DNA of 64,000 nt, taken from contig CAVUSJ010000001.1 in assembly GCA_963744105.1 (NCBI GenBank), positions 124,001-188,000 on the forward strand, given 5' to 3'. Source of the stretch: DASUPK01 sp963744105 (GTDB lineage: Bacteria > Actinomycetota > Thermoleophilia > Solirubrobacterales > 70-9). This document shows positions 16,895 to 26,482 of the stretch, one piece after another (position 1 is the first letter of the stretch; the number at the start of each line of letters is the position of its first letter). A model generated the notes under the pieces. The model was not told the origin of the DNA and did no database searches. It was given only the letters and a program-made list of their open reading frames with translations. A program made the translations under genes and the position numbers.

Positions 16895-18820
16895 GTGAGC
16901 ACGCCCGAACCCGGCGAGCCCGAGGGCAAGAAGGCCCCCGACCAGACCCGCGAGAAGAGCAAGGAGGGGAAGAAGCGCAAGCGCGCGCGCTTTCGCCGCC
17001 GCGTCAGCCTGCCGCGGCCGAGCCTCCCATCGATCTCCCGCCCGAAGCTGCCGAAGCCGAGTGCCCCGAAGGGAGCCGGCGATCTCCGCTTCCGGCTCGC
17101 CACCCGCCTGCGGGCGCTGGGCTACTGGCTGCGGGAGAAGGCGCAGGCCGTCTGGCGCTGGATCAAGCAGGTGGCGGCTGCCCTCGCCTATTGGTGGTCG
17201 AAGCGATCCCGCACGACCCGGATGCGGATCTTCGCCGTGGCGGGCGTGGCCGTCCTCTACCTGATCATCAAGTTCCTGCCGGTCCCCGGAGTGCCGTGTC
17301 AGATCTCGGCGGCCAAGGAGTGCGCGCCCTCGGACGACACGATCGCGTACGTGCCGCGGAATGCGCTGCTCTACGCGCACCTGACGGTCAACAGCGACAG
17401 CCACCAGTGGGAGCTCGCGGGAGACCTCGGGGACGAGCTGCCGAACTTCACCGCGCTCCTGCAGAGCGACACGAGCTCGATCGCCACGCCGGCGGGCCGC
17501 GCCGTCGATCTCGGGCACGAGGTCCTGCCATGGGCGAAGGACGACCTGGCCCTGATCGGCGTGCCCGGGCCGAAGAAGACGACGGCCGAGGCTTACGTCG
17601 TCGGCGTCGGGGACAACGCCAAGGCCGATCGGTTCCTCACCTCGCTCTCGCCCGGAGGCAAGCCCAAGCAGGCGAAGGTCGGCGGCGACACCCTGAGCGT
17701 GTACTCGGATGGGGTCGCCACCGCCCGGTCGGGGGACCAGGCCCTGTTCGGGAGCGTCCTGGCGGTCCGCGCCGCGCTCGCCGCCCGGTCGGGCCACCTG
17801 CCGAGGCTGGAGGGCTCCCCTCAGGACGCCGCGCGCTCCGACCTGCCGAATGTCCGGCTCGCCGAGGTGTATCTGTCCCCGGCGGGGATCAGCCGCATGC
17901 TCGCCGGGAGGCCCGGAAGCGCCACCCAGCTCAACACCTTCGTGGACTACGGGGCGAGCACCGGCATGGCCGCCTCGCTGCGGGCTCGTGACGACGGGGT
18001 GGAGGTCAACCTGGTCAGCGACCTCGATCCGAAGCTCGAGCAGCGCAGCCCGACGGTGTTCGCAACCCTGCCGCAGTTCGAGCCGGGCCTGGCCGACGAG
18101 GCCGGCCCCCGCGCCCTCGGCTACATCGGCGTGGGAGACCTCGGGCCGGCGCTGAACAAGGCGCTGGCGACGGCCGGAGCGAGCGCGCAGGGCCTCGCCG
18201 GCTCGCTGCGGGCGCTGGCGCAGGGACTTCAGCAGCAGGCCGGCGTCGACCCGCTCAAGGACCTCCTGCCGGCCCTGGGCGGCCAGGCCGCGCTGGTAGC
18301 GGAACCGACCGGCGGCGTCCCGTACGCGAGCCTGATCGTCGACGGCGTCGACGAGAAGAAGGCCTCGGCGGCGCTCGCCTCGCTTCAGCAGCCCCTTCTC
18401 CGGTCGGTGGGCACCAAGGGCCCGCAGGTCCCCTCGTTCCAGTCGAAGGAGATCGACGGGGTGACGGTGCACTCCCTCCAGATCTCTCCCAGCGTCGACC
18501 TCTCCTACGGGATCTTCGACGGCAAGCTCGTCATCTCGACCCAGCCCGAGGGCATCTCCCAGGTGCGCTCGAGCGGCGACAGCCTGGCCGGGACGAGCGG
18601 GTATCAGGCGGCCGTGGATCGGCTCCCGGACCGCGTCTCGGCGCTAGTCTTTCTCAACCTCGATGAAGTGTTGGGGTTGGCCCAGCAGGCCGGCCTGGCA
18701 GAGGACCCACTGTATGCCTCGCTCAGCGAAGACATCTCGCACCTTCAATCTCTCGGCCTCGCCGTGAGAGGGAGCGACGAGCAGCTTCGCTCGGAGCTCT
18801 TCCTGGCCATCAACCACTGA
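16895..18820 (+). CDS. Membrane-anchored DUF3352 protein
   Basis: 641 residues of unknown function. Residues 1-105 are very basic and Pro-rich and presumably cytoplasmic. One membrane helix (IFAVAGVAVLYLIIKFLPV, about 111-129) is followed by a large extracytoplasmic part. That part begins with DDTIAYVPRNALLYAHLTVNSDSHQW, the typical opening of DUF3352, and contains GQAALVAEPTGGVPYASLIVDGVDE. TATAAC at 16880 precedes the GTG start by nine bases. The last ~60 codons are more A/T-rich than the rest. Role not known. Confidence 0.72.
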   Translation: MSTPEPGEPEGKKAPDQTREKSKEGKKRKRARFRRRVSLPRPSLPSISRPKLPKPSAPKGAGDLRFRLATRLRALGYWLREKAQAVWRWIKQVAAALAYWWSKRSRTTRMRIFAVAGVAVLYLIIKFLPVPGVPCQISAAKECAPSDDTIAYVPRNALLYAHLTVNSDSHQWELAGDLGDELPNFTALLQSDTSSIATPAGRAVDLGHEVLPWAKDDLALIGVPGPKKTTAEAYVVGVGDNAKADRFLTSLSPGGKPKQAKVGGDTLSVYSDGVATARSGDQALFGSVLAVRAALAARSGHLPRLEGSPQDAARSDLPNVRLAEVYLSPAGISRMLAGRPGSATQLNTFVDYGASTGMAASLRARDDGVEVNLVSDLDPKLEQRSPTVFATLPQFEPGLADEAGPRALGYIGVGDLGPALNKALATAGASAQGLAGSLRALAQGLQQQAGVDPLKDLLPALGGQAALVAEPTGGVPYASLIVDGVDEKKASAALASLQQPLLRSVGTKGPQVPSFQSKEIDGVTVHSLQISPSVDLSYGIFDGKLVISTQPEGISQVRSSGDSLAGTSGYQAAVDRLPDRVSALVFLNLDEVLGLAQQAGLAEDPLYASLSEDISHLQSLGLAVRGSDEQLRSELFLAINH

Positions 18821-18831
18821 GACAAGGACCC

Positions 18832-20076
<1,245 letters not shown>

Positions 20077-20562
20077 TCAGTTGGACGGCTCGGCCTCGCC
20101 CTGGAGGCCGGACAGGATCGGGGTGGCGCGTTCCACGTTCTGGATGACCTCTTCCGGTTGCGCGACCCCGGCGAAGACGAAGTTCGATTCGTCGGTGCCG
20201 GCGGTGGTGAACTCGACATCGCCGATCTGCATGGCGCGTTCGTAGACACCCTGGTTGTAGTTCACGTTCTGTACCCGCTGCAGCCGCGTCTCCTGGACCT
20301 TGCGGGCGATGATCCCGACCTTGATGTTGAGTCGGCGGTCGGTGATCGTGTAGACGGTCGCGACGCGCTTGATGAATCCGACGACGATGGTCACCGCGAG
20401 GACGATCACGAACGTGACGACGCCGAGCCCGACGCTCTTGATCAGCGCGGCGATGACGCCGGCGGCCGCCCCGACCAGGGCTCCCTTCAGGTAGAAGCCG
20501 AGGATCGCCCGCCAGGACGGGTGCCCCTGGTAGATCACCTTCTCCCCGGACTGCAGGTCCAC
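20077..20562 (-). CDS. Bacterial PH-domain (bPH2) membrane protein
   Basis: 161 residues. N-terminal ESGEK-like opening (SGEKVIYQGHPSWRAIL), two hydrophobic segments (about residues 25-45 and 50-66), then the bPH2 domain TVYTITDRRLNIKVGIIARKVQETRLQRVQNVNYNQGVYERAMQIGDVEFTTAG. Such proteins are membrane-anchored pleckstrin-fold modules of unknown ligand. Convergent with metK with no gap; divergent from priA over about 47 bp. Confidence 0.78.
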   Translation of the reverse strand: MDLQSGEKVIYQGHPSWRAILGFYLKGALVGAAAGVIAALIKSVGLGVVTFVIVLAVTIVVGFIKRVATVYTITDRRLNIKVGIIARKVQETRLQRVQNVNYNQGVYERAMQIGDVEFTTAGTDESNFVFAGVAQPEEVIQNVERATPILSGLQGEAEPSN

Positions 20563-20596
20563 GAGGCGCAGCCTACCGGGCGTCCGCGACCGAGCC

Positions 20597-20602
20597 TAGG
20601 GT
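20597..20602 (+). promoter_or_regulatory. -10 element TAGGGT for priA
   Basis: TAGGGT lies seven bases before the ATG at 20610 and overlaps the alternative GTG at 20601. This supports the ATG as the start of a leaderless priA mRNA. Confidence 0.45.
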
Positions 20603-20609
20603 GAGGACG

Positions 20610-22799
20610 ATGGCCATCGCAAAGGTCGAGCCGCTGCTGACCACCCGGAGCGTCTCCGGCCCGTTCGACTACCGCCTGCCCGAGGGGATGGCGGACGTCG
20701 GGGTCGGGTCCGTCCTCGTGGTGCCCTTCGGGCGGCGGAAGGTCGTCGGCGTCGTCGTCGGATTGGCCGATCGCAGCGATCTGCCGGACGCGCGCCTGGC
20801 CGAGCCGCTGGAGGCGCTCGAGGCCGGGGTGCCTCCTGAGTTGGTGGAGCTGGGCCGCTGGGTCGGAGAGGAGTACTGCTCGACGACCGGGCGAGGGCTC
20901 GGGCTGGTGCTGCCGCCCGGCGTCGGGACGGGAGCCGAGGCGCGCCGTGTCCGCCCGCTCGTCGAGCTGGAGGTCGAGGCGACCGCCGCCGGGATCGGGG
21001 CGATCGAGGGCGGCGAGCGGCTGGGCCTGCGTCAGAAGGCGGTCCTGCGAGCGCTGCTGAGCGGCCCGCAGCTCGCCCGCCGCCTCGCTGCCACGGCGGG
21101 CTCCGATCGCGCCGCGCTCCGGCGCCTCGAATCTCGCGGGCTCGTGACGACACGCGAGGTCGAGCGGCGCCGGCGGCACTCCTCGCCTGGGGTCGGCGCC
21201 GTTCGCGAGGGAATCGAGCTGACGGCGGATCAGCGAACCGTCCTGCAGCGCGTGGTCGGGTCCCTCCCGGAGGCGGGGTCGACGGACCCGGCGCCTGCGT
21301 TCCTCCTGCACGGCGTGACCGGGTCGGGCAAGACCGAGGTCTACCTGGAGGCCGCCCGCGAGACCCTGGCGCGGGGGAGAGCGGCGATCGTCCTGGTGCC
21401 GGAGATCGCCCTGACGCCGCAGACGATGGACCGCTTCCGGCGGCGATTCGGCGACTCGGTCGCGCTGCTGCACTCGAAGATGCCCGCTGGGGCGCGCTAC
21501 GACGAGTGGCGGCGGGTGCGCTCGGGCGAGGCGCGGATCTGCGTCGGGCCGCGCTCGGCCGTGTTCGCGCCGATCCCGGACCCCGGCCTGATCGTGATCG
21601 ACGAGGAGCACGACTCCTCCTACAAGCAGGAGAGCGACCCGCGCTACGACGCCCGTGAGGTGGCGCGGAGGCGTGCGGCGGAATCCGGAGCCGTGCTGCT
21701 CTGCGGGACCGCGACGCCGAGGCCGGAGAGCTGGCACGAGCTCGAGCACCTCGACCTGCCGAGCCGCGTCGACGGGCGCCCTCTGCCGCCCGTGGAGATC
21801 GTCGACATGCGCGGCGGCGTCCCCGGCCCGCTCCATCCCCGCACGCGGGAGGCGTTCGGCCAGGTCGCCCGGGAGGGCGGGAAGGCCATCCTGCTGATCA
21901 ACCGCCGCGGCTGGTCGACCCACCTCACCTGCCGCTCCTGCGGCCATGCGTGGGAGTGCCCGAACTGCGACGTCTCCCTGATCCTGCACCGCGACAACTC
22001 GCTGCGCTGCCACCACTGCGGGCACGCGGAGGGGATGCCCCAGTCCTGCCCCGAGTGCTCATCGGTGACGATCGCCCGGGTCGGCTCCGGCACCCAGCGG
22101 GTGGAGGCCGAGCTGAACGAGCTTCTGGCGCCACTCCAGGTGTTCAGGCTCGACTCCGACAGCGCGGCCGGGTCGGGACACGCCGAGGTGCTGAGGCGCT
22201 TCGAGGCCGCCGACTCGGGCGTCCTGGTCGGCACCCAGATGGTCGCCAAGGGCCACGACTTCCCGGACGTGACGCTGAGCGTCATCCTCGACGCCGACGG
22301 CGCACTGCGGCTGCCCGACTTCCGCTCGGAGGAGCGCACCTTCGCCCTGATCACCCAGCTCGCGGGGCGCAGCGGCCGCGGCGACGCCGGAGGCCGCGTC
22401 CTCGTCCAGGCGCTCGCCATCGGCGCTCCGAGCATTCGCCACGCCGTTCTGCACGACTCCGCCGGGTTCCTGGCGGAGGAGATCGAGAGGCGTCGCGCGC
22501 TTCGCTACCCGCCGTTCTCGCACCTGATCGAGGTCGGGCTTGCGGGTCAGGACGAGCAGAGGGTCGAGACCTCGGCGGGAAGGATCCAGGAGCTCCTCGC
22601 CGATCGCCTGGGCGCGGGCGACGACCTGCTCGGCCCGGCGCCCCTCTTCCGGCTTCGTGGGAAGCACCGGCGGCGCCTGCTGGTCAAGTCCGAGAACCGC
22701 CATCGGGCGGTCGAGGCCGTGCGTGACGGCGTCCGCACGGCGGTTCGCGACCGCGCCCTGCGCGAGGTCGCGATCTCGGTGGACGTGGATCCCCAGTAG
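20610..22799 (+). CDS. priA: Primosomal protein N' (replication restart helicase)
   Basis: DEAH-box helicase that reloads the replisome at stalled forks, about 729 residues. The 3'-DNA-binding domain is at the N-terminus (SGPFDYRLPEGM). Walker A GVTGSGKTE is near residue 235 and the DEEH box in LIVIDEEHDSSYKQ follows. The zinc-binding insertion has eight Cys (CRSC, CPNC, CHHC, CPEC, about 430-485). Motif QLAGRSGRG is present. ATG 20610 is preferred over GTG 20601 because a -10 element lies across the latter. Confidence 0.95.
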   Translation: MAIAKVEPLLTTRSVSGPFDYRLPEGMADVGVGSVLVVPFGRRKVVGVVVGLADRSDLPDARLAEPLEALEAGVPPELVELGRWVGEEYCSTTGRGLGLVLPPGVGTGAEARRVRPLVELEVEATAAGIGAIEGGERLGLRQKAVLRALLSGPQLARRLAATAGSDRAALRRLESRGLVTTREVERRRRHSSPGVGAVREGIELTADQRTVLQRVVGSLPEAGSTDPAPAFLLHGVTGSGKTEVYLEAARETLARGRAAIVLVPEIALTPQTMDRFRRRFGDSVALLHSKMPAGARYDEWRRVRSGEARICVGPRSAVFAPIPDPGLIVIDEEHDSSYKQESDPRYDAREVARRRAAESGAVLLCGTATPRPESWHELEHLDLPSRVDGRPLPPVEIVDMRGGVPGPLHPRTREAFGQVAREGGKAILLINRRGWSTHLTCRSCGHAWECPNCDVSLILHRDNSLRCHHCGHAEGMPQSCPECSSVTIARVGSGTQRVEAELNELLAPLQVFRLDSDSAAGSGHAEVLRRFEAADSGVLVGTQMVAKGHDFPDVTLSVILDADGALRLPDFRSEERTFALITQLAGRSGRGDAGGRVLVQALAIGAPSIRHAVLHDSAGFLAEEIERRRALRYPPFSHLIEVGLAGQDEQRVETSAGRIQELLADRLGAGDDLLGPAPLFRLRGKHRRRLLVKSENRHRAVEAVRDGVRTAVRDRALREVAISVDVDPQ

Positions 22800-22806
22800 C
22801 CGCGAT

Positions 22807-22812
22807 TAGACT
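22807..22812 (+). promoter_or_regulatory. -10 element TAGACT for def-fmt
   Basis: TAGACT sits seven bases before the GTG start of def with no ribosome site between; predicted leaderless transcript. Confidence 0.5.
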
Positions 22813-22819
22813 CGGAAAC

Positions 22820-23470
22820 GTGAGTGAAGAGCCGACAACCTCGGTCGAGGAGCGCGACGACGAGCTCGCCCACGAGGCGAACGAGCCCGAGGGCATCGAT
22901 CAGGAGGCAATCGAGCGACGCTCGGCGGCGCTCTCGCAGGTCGTCAAGTTCGGCGACCCGGTGCTCCGCTCCGCGGCCTCCCCGGTGACGGAGTTCGACG
23001 ACGACCTGGCCGCCGACGCGGATCGGATGATCGGCCTGATGCGCGATGCGATCGGCGTCGGCCTGGCCGCCACCCAGCTCGGCGCCCTGCGCCGGCTGCT
23101 CGTCTTCCAGGTCGGCTCGGAGGCCGAGCCCACGGTCCTCGTCAATCCCGAGATCGAGTGGAGCTCGGAGGATCTGGCCACGGCCGAGGAGGGCTGTCTC
23201 AGCCTGCCCGGCGTGATCGTGGACGTGGAGCGCCCGCTGCACGTCAGGGCACGTGGCGTCGACGTCCGCGGCGAGCCGTTCTCGATCGAGGCGTCGGGCC
23301 TCGAGGCACGCGTGATCCAGCATGAGGTCGATCATCTCGACGGAGTCCTGATGATCGATCGGGCCGAGCGCGAGCAGCGCAAGGGCGCCCTGCGGGCGCT
23401 CCGCGAGGGCGAGACGTATGCGCCCGAGGGCGACGGGGCGGAGGACGAAGCCCAGTCCGGCGAGGATTGA
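22820..23470 (+). CDS. def: Peptide deformylase
   Basis: Fe/Zn hydrolase that removes the formyl group from nascent proteins. Motif 1 GVGLAATQLG is at about residue 78, motif 2 EGCLSLPG (metal Cys) at about 122, and motif 3 QHEVDHLDG (metal His pair and catalytic Glu) at about 166. 216 residues, longer than the usual 165-180 because of an acidic extension of about 35 residues at the N-terminus and a Glu/Asp-rich tail. The stop overlaps the fmt start (TTGA), so deformylase and formylase are coupled. Confidence 0.95.
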   Translation: MSEEPTTSVEERDDELAHEANEPEGIDQEAIERRSAALSQVVKFGDPVLRSAASPVTEFDDDLAADADRMIGLMRDAIGVGLAATQLGALRRLLVFQVGSEAEPTVLVNPEIEWSSEDLATAEEGCLSLPGVIVDVERPLHVRARGVDVRGEPFSIEASGLEARVIQHEVDHLDGVLMIDRAEREQRKGALRALREGETYAPEGDGAEDEAQSGED

Positions 23471-24378
23471 GGACCGCCTACCTCGGCACCAGCGAGTTCG
23501 CCGCGACGGTGCTCCGGCGCCTCGCCGACAGCCCGCACCGTCCGGTCCTGGTGGTTACGCCGCCGGACAGCCGGAGGGGGAGGGGTCGCAGGCTCGCGCC
23601 GCCGCCCGCGGCCGAGAGCGCCCGCGAGGTGGGCCTCGATCTCCATCAGACCCCCGACGTCAACTCTTCCGAGTCAGTCGAAGCGATCCGCGCCGCCCGG
23701 CCGGAGGCGATCGCCGTCTGCGCCTTCGGCCAGCTGATCGGGGAGCAGTTGCTCAGCGAGTTCCTGATGCTGAACGTCCATCCCTCGCTGATCCCGCGCT
23801 GGCGCGGGGCCGCGCCGATCGAGCGGGCGCTGATGGCCGGGGACGAGGTCACGGGGGTGACGATCATGCGCGTCACGGCGGGCCTCGACTCCGGGCCCGT
23901 GGCGCTGGCCGAGGAGGTGCCGATCTCCGCGGACGACGACTACGAATCGCTCTCCGCGAAGCTCGCCGAGCTCGGCGGAGAGCTGCTGGTGGGGGCGCTC
24001 GATGGCCTCGCGGCGTCGGATCTCGGCTTCTCCGACCAGGACGACGCCCAGGCCACCTACGCTGAGAAGGTCTCCGCTGACGAGCGTCACCTGTCTCCCG
24101 CGCGGCCGGCAATGGAGCTCGCCCGGATTGTTCGCGCCCTCACTCCTCACATCGGCGCATTTCTCGAGCTCGAGAACGGCGAGCGGCTCGGGGTGCGGCG
24201 TGCGCAAGTGGTGGACGACGGCCCCGCGCCGGGTGCGATCGAGGTTCGGAACGGAGGGCTCGTTCTCGGCTCGCCCGGCGGCGGCCTCGGCCTCGAGGTG
24301 GTCCAGCCGCCCGGGAAGAAGCCGATGAGTGCGGCCGATTTCCTGCGTGGGCACGACCCGCCCGAAAAGGCTCTCTAG
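23467..24378 (+). CDS. fmt: Methionyl-tRNA formyltransferase
   Basis: Formylates initiator Met-tRNA with 10-formyl-THF, 303 residues. TTG start at 23467 inside the def stop gives MRTAYLGTSEFAATVL, the expected N-terminus. NVHPSLIPRWRGAAPIERALMAGDEVTGVTIMRVTAGLDSGPV contains the catalytic Asn/His/Asp set and the GLDTG-like motif. A C-terminal OB-type domain follows. Operon with def. Confidence 0.95.
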   Translation: MRTAYLGTSEFAATVLRRLADSPHRPVLVVTPPDSRRGRGRRLAPPPAAESAREVGLDLHQTPDVNSSESVEAIRAARPEAIAVCAFGQLIGEQLLSEFLMLNVHPSLIPRWRGAAPIERALMAGDEVTGVTIMRVTAGLDSGPVALAEEVPISADDDYESLSAKLAELGGELLVGALDGLAASDLGFSDQDDAQATYAEKVSADERHLSPARPAMELARIVRALTPHIGAFLELENGERLGVRRAQVVDDGPAPGAIEVRNGGLVLGSPGGGLGLEVVQPPGKKPMSAADFLRGHDPPEKAL

Positions 24379-24418
24379 CGGCTGCCAGGCCGCTCGCAGC
24401 CGCGACCTGGTACCTCGA

Positions 24419-24424
24419 TACCCT
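24419..24424 (+). promoter_or_regulatory. -10 element TACCCT for the zinc-ribbon gene and rpe
   Basis: TACCCT is six bases before the ATG at 24431, again without a Shine-Dalgarno. Confidence 0.45.
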
Positions 24425-24430
24425 CGTCAC

Positions 24431-24706
24431 ATGGCCGAACGAGCCGACAGCGGCGTGGGAGAGACAGCCGATTCGCAGAAGGCCGCCGACAGCTCCCTTC
24501 AGCGCCCGAACTGCCCGGGCTGCGGCGAACCCTGGCTGCGGCCGGCCCAGCTGCCGGGCCGCTTCGTCTGCGTCTACTGCCTGCGGCGCTTCGAGCTCGT
24601 CTCGCAGTGCCCGAACTGCGGTGAGCACGGGACGATCAGCCGTCTTACCCGCACCGAGGACATGAAGTGCCAGGCCTGCGGGCACTCGATGCTGCGCTCG
24701 ATCTGA
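24431..24706 (+). CDS. Small zinc-ribbon protein
   Basis: 91 residues, not assigned to a named family. After an acidic, Ser/Ala-rich N-terminus of about 25 residues come four CxxC pairs: CPGC, CVYC, CPNC and CQAC. They form two probable zinc ribbons (ending CGHSMLRSI). It ends two bases before the TTG start used for rpe. Possible roles are nucleic-acid or protein binding, but nothing in the sequence decides this. Confidence 0.65.
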   Translation: MAERADSGVGETADSQKAADSSLQRPNCPGCGEPWLRPAQLPGRFVCVYCLRRFELVSQCPNCGEHGTISRLTRTEDMKCQACGHSMLRSI

Positions 24707-24708
24707 CC

Positions 24709-25416
24709 TTGGAAGCCGCCACCGACACCGCCTCGACGGGGCCGCGCGAGCTGTTCGCTTCCAAGCGCGTCGCTCCCTCGATCCTCTCCGCCGACTTCTC
24801 CCGCCTCGGATCCCAGGTGGAGGAGGTGATGGCGGCCGGAGCGCGCGTCATCCACGTGGACGTGATGGACGGCCATTTCGTCCCCCCGATCACGATCGGC
24901 CCGCTGGTCGCGAGCTCGATCGCCGACCAGGTACATGACGCGGGCGGTGCGATCGACGTTCACCTGATGATCGAGAACCCGGATCGCCACATCGAGGAGT
25001 TCGCAAAGGCGGGCGCGGACAACATCACCTTCCATGCCGAGGCAACCCCGCACATCAACCACACGCTCAACGCGATCCGCGAGCTCGGCTGCCTCACGGG
25101 CCTCGCAATCAATCCGGGAACTCCGGTGTCGGCCGTGAGTGAATCCGTGGACGACGCGGACGTCTTCCTCTGCATGACCGTCAACCCGGGCTGGGGCGGC
25201 CAGCCGTTCATCGCCGACTCGCCCGGCAAGGTCGAGCGGCTGAGCGAGCTCGTGGGGGCCGGGGCCATCGAGGTCGACGGCGGAATCGATCCGGGGACCG
25301 CCGGCGGCGTTGCCGCAGCCGGGGCAAGCCTGTTCGTCGCCGGCTCCGCGGTCTTCGGCGCCGACGATCCGGGGGCGGCCTATACGGCGATCGCGGAGGC
25401 TGCGGGCGCTGCTTAG
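24709..25416 (+). CDS. rpe: Ribulose-phosphate 3-epimerase
   Basis: Interconverts ribulose-5-P and xylulose-5-P in the pentose phosphate pathway. TIM barrel of 235 residues from the TTG at 24709 (MEAATDTASTG). Motifs: VAPSILSADFSRLG, HVDVMDGHFVPPITIG (metal His/Asp), DVHLMIENPDRHI, MTVNPGWGGQPFI and IEVDGGIDPGTA. The start is chosen because it follows the upstream stop by two bases. It feeds erythrose/ribose phosphates to the aromatic and riboflavin pathways nearby. Confidence 0.93.
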   Translation: MEAATDTASTGPRELFASKRVAPSILSADFSRLGSQVEEVMAAGARVIHVDVMDGHFVPPITIGPLVASSIADQVHDAGGAIDVHLMIENPDRHIEEFAKAGADNITFHAEATPHINHTLNAIRELGCLTGLAINPGTPVSAVSESVDDADVFLCMTVNPGWGGQPFIADSPGKVERLSELVGAGAIEVDGGIDPGTAGGVAAAGASLFVAGSAVFGADDPGAAYTAIAEAAGAA

Positions 25417-26446
25417 CCGCGAGCGAGGCGAGCTCGAGCCATTCCTGCGGCGGCTCGCCGCGCTCATCGTCCTGATCTTCGCGATCCAGATCGCGGGGAG
25501 CGTCGCCTATTCGATCACCGAGGGCGTCTCGGTCTGGAAGGGCTTCCTCTTCAGCCTGGACACCGTGGCGACGGTGGGCTCGGACCCGACACCTCCGGAC
25601 CTCGGAGGCCAGATCGTCAAGGTCCTGCTGATCGTCCTGGGCGTGGGTACGCTCTTCTACGCCCTGGTGACGGTGACCGAGTTCTTCGTCGCCGGGCACC
25701 TGGGAGAGATCCTCGAGGAGCGCCGAACCCTGAAGAAAGTCGAAGAGCTCAAGGGGCATCACCTGATCTGCGGCTTCGGCCGCGTCGGCCGCCAGGTCGC
25801 CCGCGACCTGCAGACCGGCGGGGACGACTTCGTGATCATCGACAGCCTCGACGAGAACAAGCACATCGCCGACCAGATGGGCGTCCCCTTCCTGCAGGGC
25901 CGGCCCTCCGACGACGAGATGCTGAGGGCCGCCGGCATCGAACAGGCCGTCTCCGTCCTCGCCTGCGTCGACTCCGACGCGGAGAACATCTTCATCTGCC
26001 TCACTGCTCGTGAGCTCCGCTCAGACATCACGGTCGTCGCGCGCGCCAGCGTCGAGGACTCCGAGAAGAAGCTGCGCCGGGCGGGGGCCGACCGGGTGAT
26101 CTCGCCCTACAAGTCGAGCGGCGCCGAGATGGCCCGCCTCGCGCTGCAGCCGCAGGTCACCGGCGTCGTGGACGTCGCGCCCGAGTACCGGATGGAGGAG
26201 ATCGACGTGTCCGAGGGCTGTGAAGCCGAGGGCAAGACGATCGGCCAGGTGCGCGGCACCACCTCGATCGCCGCCCTCCGTAACTCCGGCGGCACGGTCC
26301 ATCCGCAGCCGCCCTCGGACACAGTGCTCCGCGCGGGAGACGTGCTGGTCGCGATGGGCACGGTGGAGGCCCTCCGCAAGCTGGAGGCGATGTTCGTCCC
26401 CGGGCCGGCGCGAAGGGAGGGGTCGGTCCTGGGCGACCTTGGATAA
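25409..26446 (+). CDS. K+-channel-like protein with TrkA-N and TrkA-C domains
   Basis: Two-helix pore (LAALIVLIFAIQIAGSVAYSI and IVKVLLIVLGVGTLFYALVTV) joined to a RCK module. The Rossmann motif HLICGFGRVGRQVARDL is at about residue 116 and a TrkA-C domain lies at the end (about 265-335). The pore loop reads DTVATVGSDPTPP instead of TVGYGD. No ATG, GTG or TTG lies near the N-terminus. CTG at 25409 sits nine bases after GGAGG (25395-25399) and overlaps the rpe stop, so I use it as start. Ion specificity is uncertain. Confidence 0.82.
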   Translation: MLSRERGELEPFLRRLAALIVLIFAIQIAGSVAYSITEGVSVWKGFLFSLDTVATVGSDPTPPDLGGQIVKVLLIVLGVGTLFYALVTVTEFFVAGHLGEILEERRTLKKVEELKGHHLICGFGRVGRQVARDLQTGGDDFVIIDSLDENKHIADQMGVPFLQGRPSDDEMLRAAGIEQAVSVLACVDSDAENIFICLTARELRSDITVVARASVEDSEKKLRRAGADRVISPYKSSGAEMARLALQPQVTGVVDVAPEYRMEEIDVSEGCEAEGKTIGQVRGTTSIAALRNSGGTVHPQPPSDTVLRAGDVLVAMGTVEALRKLEAMFVPGPARREGSVLGDLG

Positions 26447-26482
26447 CCGGCTTCGCCATCAGATCCCGGCCCCCGGTGGCCG

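Noticed and set aside
18821..18831. SAM riboswitch before metK
   Set aside because: Only 11 bp separate metK from the upstream gene.
20535..22025. A 496-residue minus-strand frame opposite priA
   Set aside because: Antisense shadow; priA motifs on the plus strand are unambiguous.
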